Part shown: one piece after another, positions 61,910 through 64,000 of the stretch
How positions within the stretch are numbered: position 1 is the stretch's first letter
How the letters are laid out: each line of letters opens with the position of its first letter
Source of the DNA: Gemmatimonadota bacterium
GTDB lineage: Bacteria; Gemmatimonadota; Gemmatimonadetes; Longimicrobiales; Gaopeijiaceae
NCBI GenBank assembly: GCA_009692205.1
Contig: SHZR01000001.1
Span: 62,001 to 126,000, forward strand
Direction: 5' to 3'
Length of the DNA stretch: 64,000 nucleotides
Notes under the pieces: generated by a model
Databases searched by the model: none
What the model was told of the DNA's origin: nothing
What the model saw: only the letters and a program-made list of their open reading frames with translations
Made by a program: the position numbers and the translations under genes

Positions 61910-64000
61910 ATGCAAGCGGTAATCAGTCCGATCTCAGGACAAGCGATCCTGACGCTCCTCCTGCAGCTCGCGGGGATGCTCCTGCTGGCTCGCGCGCTGG
62001 CGGAGGTCATGCGGCGGCTCGGTCAGCCCGCGGTCATCGGCGAGCTCCTCGCGGGGATCGTCCTGGGTCCGACGCTGCTCGGCCATTTCGCGCCGGCGCT
62101 TTTCGAGCTGGCGTTCCCACCGGACGAATCGCAGCGCCACCTGCTCGAGATCATCTCCTGGCTGGGCATGGTGCTGCTCCTCCTCCTCACGGGGATCGAG
62201 ACCGACATCCGCGCGATGCGGAACCTCGGGCGCGCCGCGTTCATGGCCTCGGTGTTCGGCATGGTGGTTCCGTTCGCGACCGGCCTCGCGCTCGGTTGGC
62301 TCCTGCCGGATGCTTACCTGACCGACCCGGACAACCGCCCGATCTTCGCGCTCTTCCTCGCCACGGCGATGGCGATTTCGGCGATGCCGGTCATCGCGAA
62401 GATCTTGCTCGATCTCGATCTCATCGCGCACCGAACCGGGATCGTAATCCTGTCGGCGGCCGTCGTGGACGACACGATAGGATGGCTGATATTGTCGGTC
62501 ATCGCCGGTATCGCAGCCGGTGGAGTGTTCTCGCCCACCGAGCTCGGCATCACGCTGCTCTGGCTCGCGGCGTTTCTCGCCGGCATGCGCTGGGTCGCCT
62601 ATCCGGCACTCCGCACGGCGCTCCAGTTCGTGAACGAGCGTGTCGACCTCACGGGCGCGGACATCTCGCTCCTACTCGGGTTCACGTTTCTCGCCGCGGC
62701 GGCTACCGAGGCGATCGGCGTGCACGCGGTTTTCGGCGCGTTCGTCGCGGGGCTCCTCATCCGCCAGCTGCCGCGCGTGCAGTCGCGCTCCCTCGAGGTC
62801 ATCGAGGTGTTCGTGGTATCGTCGCTGTCCCCGATCTTCTTCGCCTTCGTCGGCATCCGCGTCGACCTGTGGTCGCTCTCGGGATGGGCGCTGCCGCTGG
62901 TTGTGATCGGTGTGGCGGTCTTCGGCAAGCTCGTGGGCTGCTACATCGGCGGGCGCCTCGGCCGACTCTCGCACTGGGAGTCCCTCGCGGTCGGCTTCGG
63001 CATGAACGCGCGCGGCGCGATGGAGCTCATCGTCGCGCTCATCGGGCTCTCGCTCGGCCTTCTGACGCAGGAGATGTACTCCACGATCGTGCTCGTCGCC
63101 GTGGTGACCTCGTTCATGGCGCCTCTGCTCCTCCGCTGGGCCATGCCGCACCTCCCCATGAGCGACGACGAGCGGCTGCGCGCGGAAGCGGGCGGACGGC
63201 GCTCGCTGGTTCGTCCTGGGGGACTCCGTGTGCTCGTGCCGACCGCGGGCGGCGCGAACGCCATGACCGCCATCGAGTTCGCCGCGCCGCTCATTCGCAA
63301 CACGAACGGACGGCTCACCGCGCTCTATGTGGACGAGGGCGCCCCGAGCTCGAAGCTGGCCGGCATGCTCACGGGACGTGGCACGTCCCTCGCGGGTACC
63401 AACCTCGCCGAGCATTTCAACCGGGCCGCGGCAGTCGTGAACGGCGCGGGCGACCACTTCACGGTGCGGCAGGTTCGCGCGCAGCACGTGGCGGACGCGG
63501 TCATCGAGGAATCGCGGCGCGACTACGACCTACTGCTGCTTGGCGCGGCGGGAGAGCGGATGCTGGACGATCCGCTCGCGCTCCAGATCGTGCGGACGTC
63601 GCCCATCCCAGTCGTGATCGTGCGCGGCCGCGAGGCGGACCAGCCCTGGGACGACGACAGCGCCCGCGGGGCGACGCCAGCCGGCGAGAGCGAAGGCATG
63701 TCCTTCCACCGCATCCTCGTCCCGGTGGACGGGAGCATCTTCTCGCGCTATGCGGCGGAGCTCGCCTTCGCCTACGCAGGGGCGACCGGGGCGAAGGTTC
63801 GGATCCTGCACGTGCTCAGCAAGAGTTGGCTCACCGAGGGATCGATCCCGGTCACCGACCGGCGGGACCACGAAGCGCGGCGCTCTCATATCGAGCAAGC
63901 CGAGAAGGAGATCCGCCAGGAGCTCGACCCGCTCGCCGCTGCCTATCACACGAGCTTCGCCATCCGCGTCCTCAGCAGCGGAGCTCCTCGCGAGATCATC
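61910..64000 (+). CDS. cation/proton antiporter (CPA2/Kef-type) with C-terminal UspA domains, cut by window edge
   Basis: An open frame of 697 codons from ATG 61910 to the window end. About 12 helices fill residues 1-400: RLGQPAVIGELLAGIVLGPT, GMVLLLLLTGIETDIRAM, ILSAAVVDDTIGWLILSV (the paired Asp of the transport site) and FGMNARGAMELIVALIGLSL are CPA2 features. From about 435 a UspA-type nucleotide-binding domain follows (LRVLVPTAGGANAMTAIEFA, then LLLLGAAGERML), and a second one begins with FHRILVPVDGSIFSRYAAEL. It probably exchanges Na+ or K+ for protons, gated by nucleotides through the UspA part. The C-terminus lies outside the window. It is divergent from murA. Confidence 0.88.
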   Translation, partial: MQAVISPISGQAILTLLLQLAGMLLLARALAEVMRRLGQPAVIGELLAGIVLGPTLLGHFAPALFELAFPPDESQRHLLEIISWLGMVLLLLLTGIETDIRAMRNLGRAAFMASVFGMVVPFATGLALGWLLPDAYLTDPDNRPIFALFLATAMAISAMPVIAKILLDLDLIAHRTGIVILSAAVVDDTIGWLILSVIAGIAAGGVFSPTELGITLLWLAAFLAGMRWVAYPALRTALQFVNERVDLTGADISLLLGFTFLAAAATEAIGVHAVFGAFVAGLLIRQLPRVQSRSLEVIEVFVVSSLSPIFFAFVGIRVDLWSLSGWALPLVVIGVAVFGKLVGCYIGGRLGRLSHWESLAVGFGMNARGAMELIVALIGLSLGLLTQEMYSTIVLVAVVTSFMAPLLLRWAMPHLPMSDDERLRAEAGGRRSLVRPGGLRVLVPTAGGANAMTAIEFAAPLIRNTNGRLTALYVDEGAPSSKLAGMLTGRGTSLAGTNLAEHFNRAAAVVNGAGDHFTVRQVRAQHVADAVIEESRRDYDLLLLGAAGERMLDDPLALQIVRTSPIPVVIVRGREADQPWDDDSARGATPAGESEGMSFHRILVPVDGSIFSRYAAELAFAYAGATGAKVRILHVLSKSWLTEGSIPVTDRRDHEARRSHIEQAEKEIRQELDPLAAAYHTSFAIRVLSSGAPREII

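Overview
The window is a contiguous stretch of high-GC bacterial chromosome, with GC clearly above 60% except for one AT-rich patch at about 34.04-34.75 kb. Gene content fits the phylum Gemmatimonadota (inference from gene families, not from a marker tree). The pointers are a Ser/Thr kinase N-lobe of the type abundant in that phylum, a DUF4159/DUF4175/TPR cluster, a DUF222-HNH endonuclease gene, an archaeal-type prolyl-tRNA synthetase and a RadC-type JAB domain fused to a DinG-type helicase. Most genes lie on the minus strand in tightly packed operons. Many neighbouring genes overlap by 4 bp (ATGA, GTGA or TTGA), which also helped to fix start codons.

Layout. 0-2.7 kb: rnz-tyrA-aroA (aroA runs off the left edge), with a membrane diguanylate cyclase upstream. 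4.2-5.9 kb: msrPQ on the plus strand. 5.9-8.1 kb: a scrambled accessory patch with a 45-bp infB-like fragment, a chimeric kinase-N-lobe/nucleotidyltransferase gene, a MntA-HepT toxin-antitoxin pair, a second kinase N-terminal scrap and a tRNA-Leu(UAA). 8.2-14.6 kb: trmH, an SRPBCC-epimerase fusion, a tandem HD-GYP protein, an aminotransferase and an FAH-family enzyme. 14.6-25.5 kb: the JAB-DinG helicase, then an envelope cluster (secreted protein, TPR protein, DUF4175, DUF4159) coupled to rsmI, then trxA. 25.5-34.0 kb: methylmalonyl-CoA epimerase, a lipoprotein gene with an in-frame amber codon, clpB, an HNH endonuclease gene broken by a perfect 19-bp tandem duplication, an M48 peptidase lipoprotein and small envelope genes.

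34.0-34.8 kb is a roughly 0.7-kb AT-rich insert between RidA and the 3' end of guaA. It is bounded by an imperfect 11-bp direct repeat of the guaA stop region and carries one orphan ORF. From 34.7 kb onward the region is mostly housekeeping: guaA-proS-hisS-folC-accD, the rod-shape operon mreBCD-mrdA-rodA, pnp-M16 peptidase-ald-dut, and the rimP-nusA-ylxQ-infB-ylxP-rbfA-truB-ribF-rpsO translation/transcription operon. A frameshifted small coiled-coil gene, a murA with Asp in place of the fosfomycin-target Cys, and a plus-strand cation/proton antiporter with UspA domains (cut by the right edge) close the window.

No single gene set is clearly a new system. The parts most worth a second look are the tRNA-Leu-proximal patch with the kinase/nucleotidyltransferase chimera, the guaA-end mini-island, the JAB-DinG fusion, and four gene lesions or scraps that each have a precise molecular explanation.
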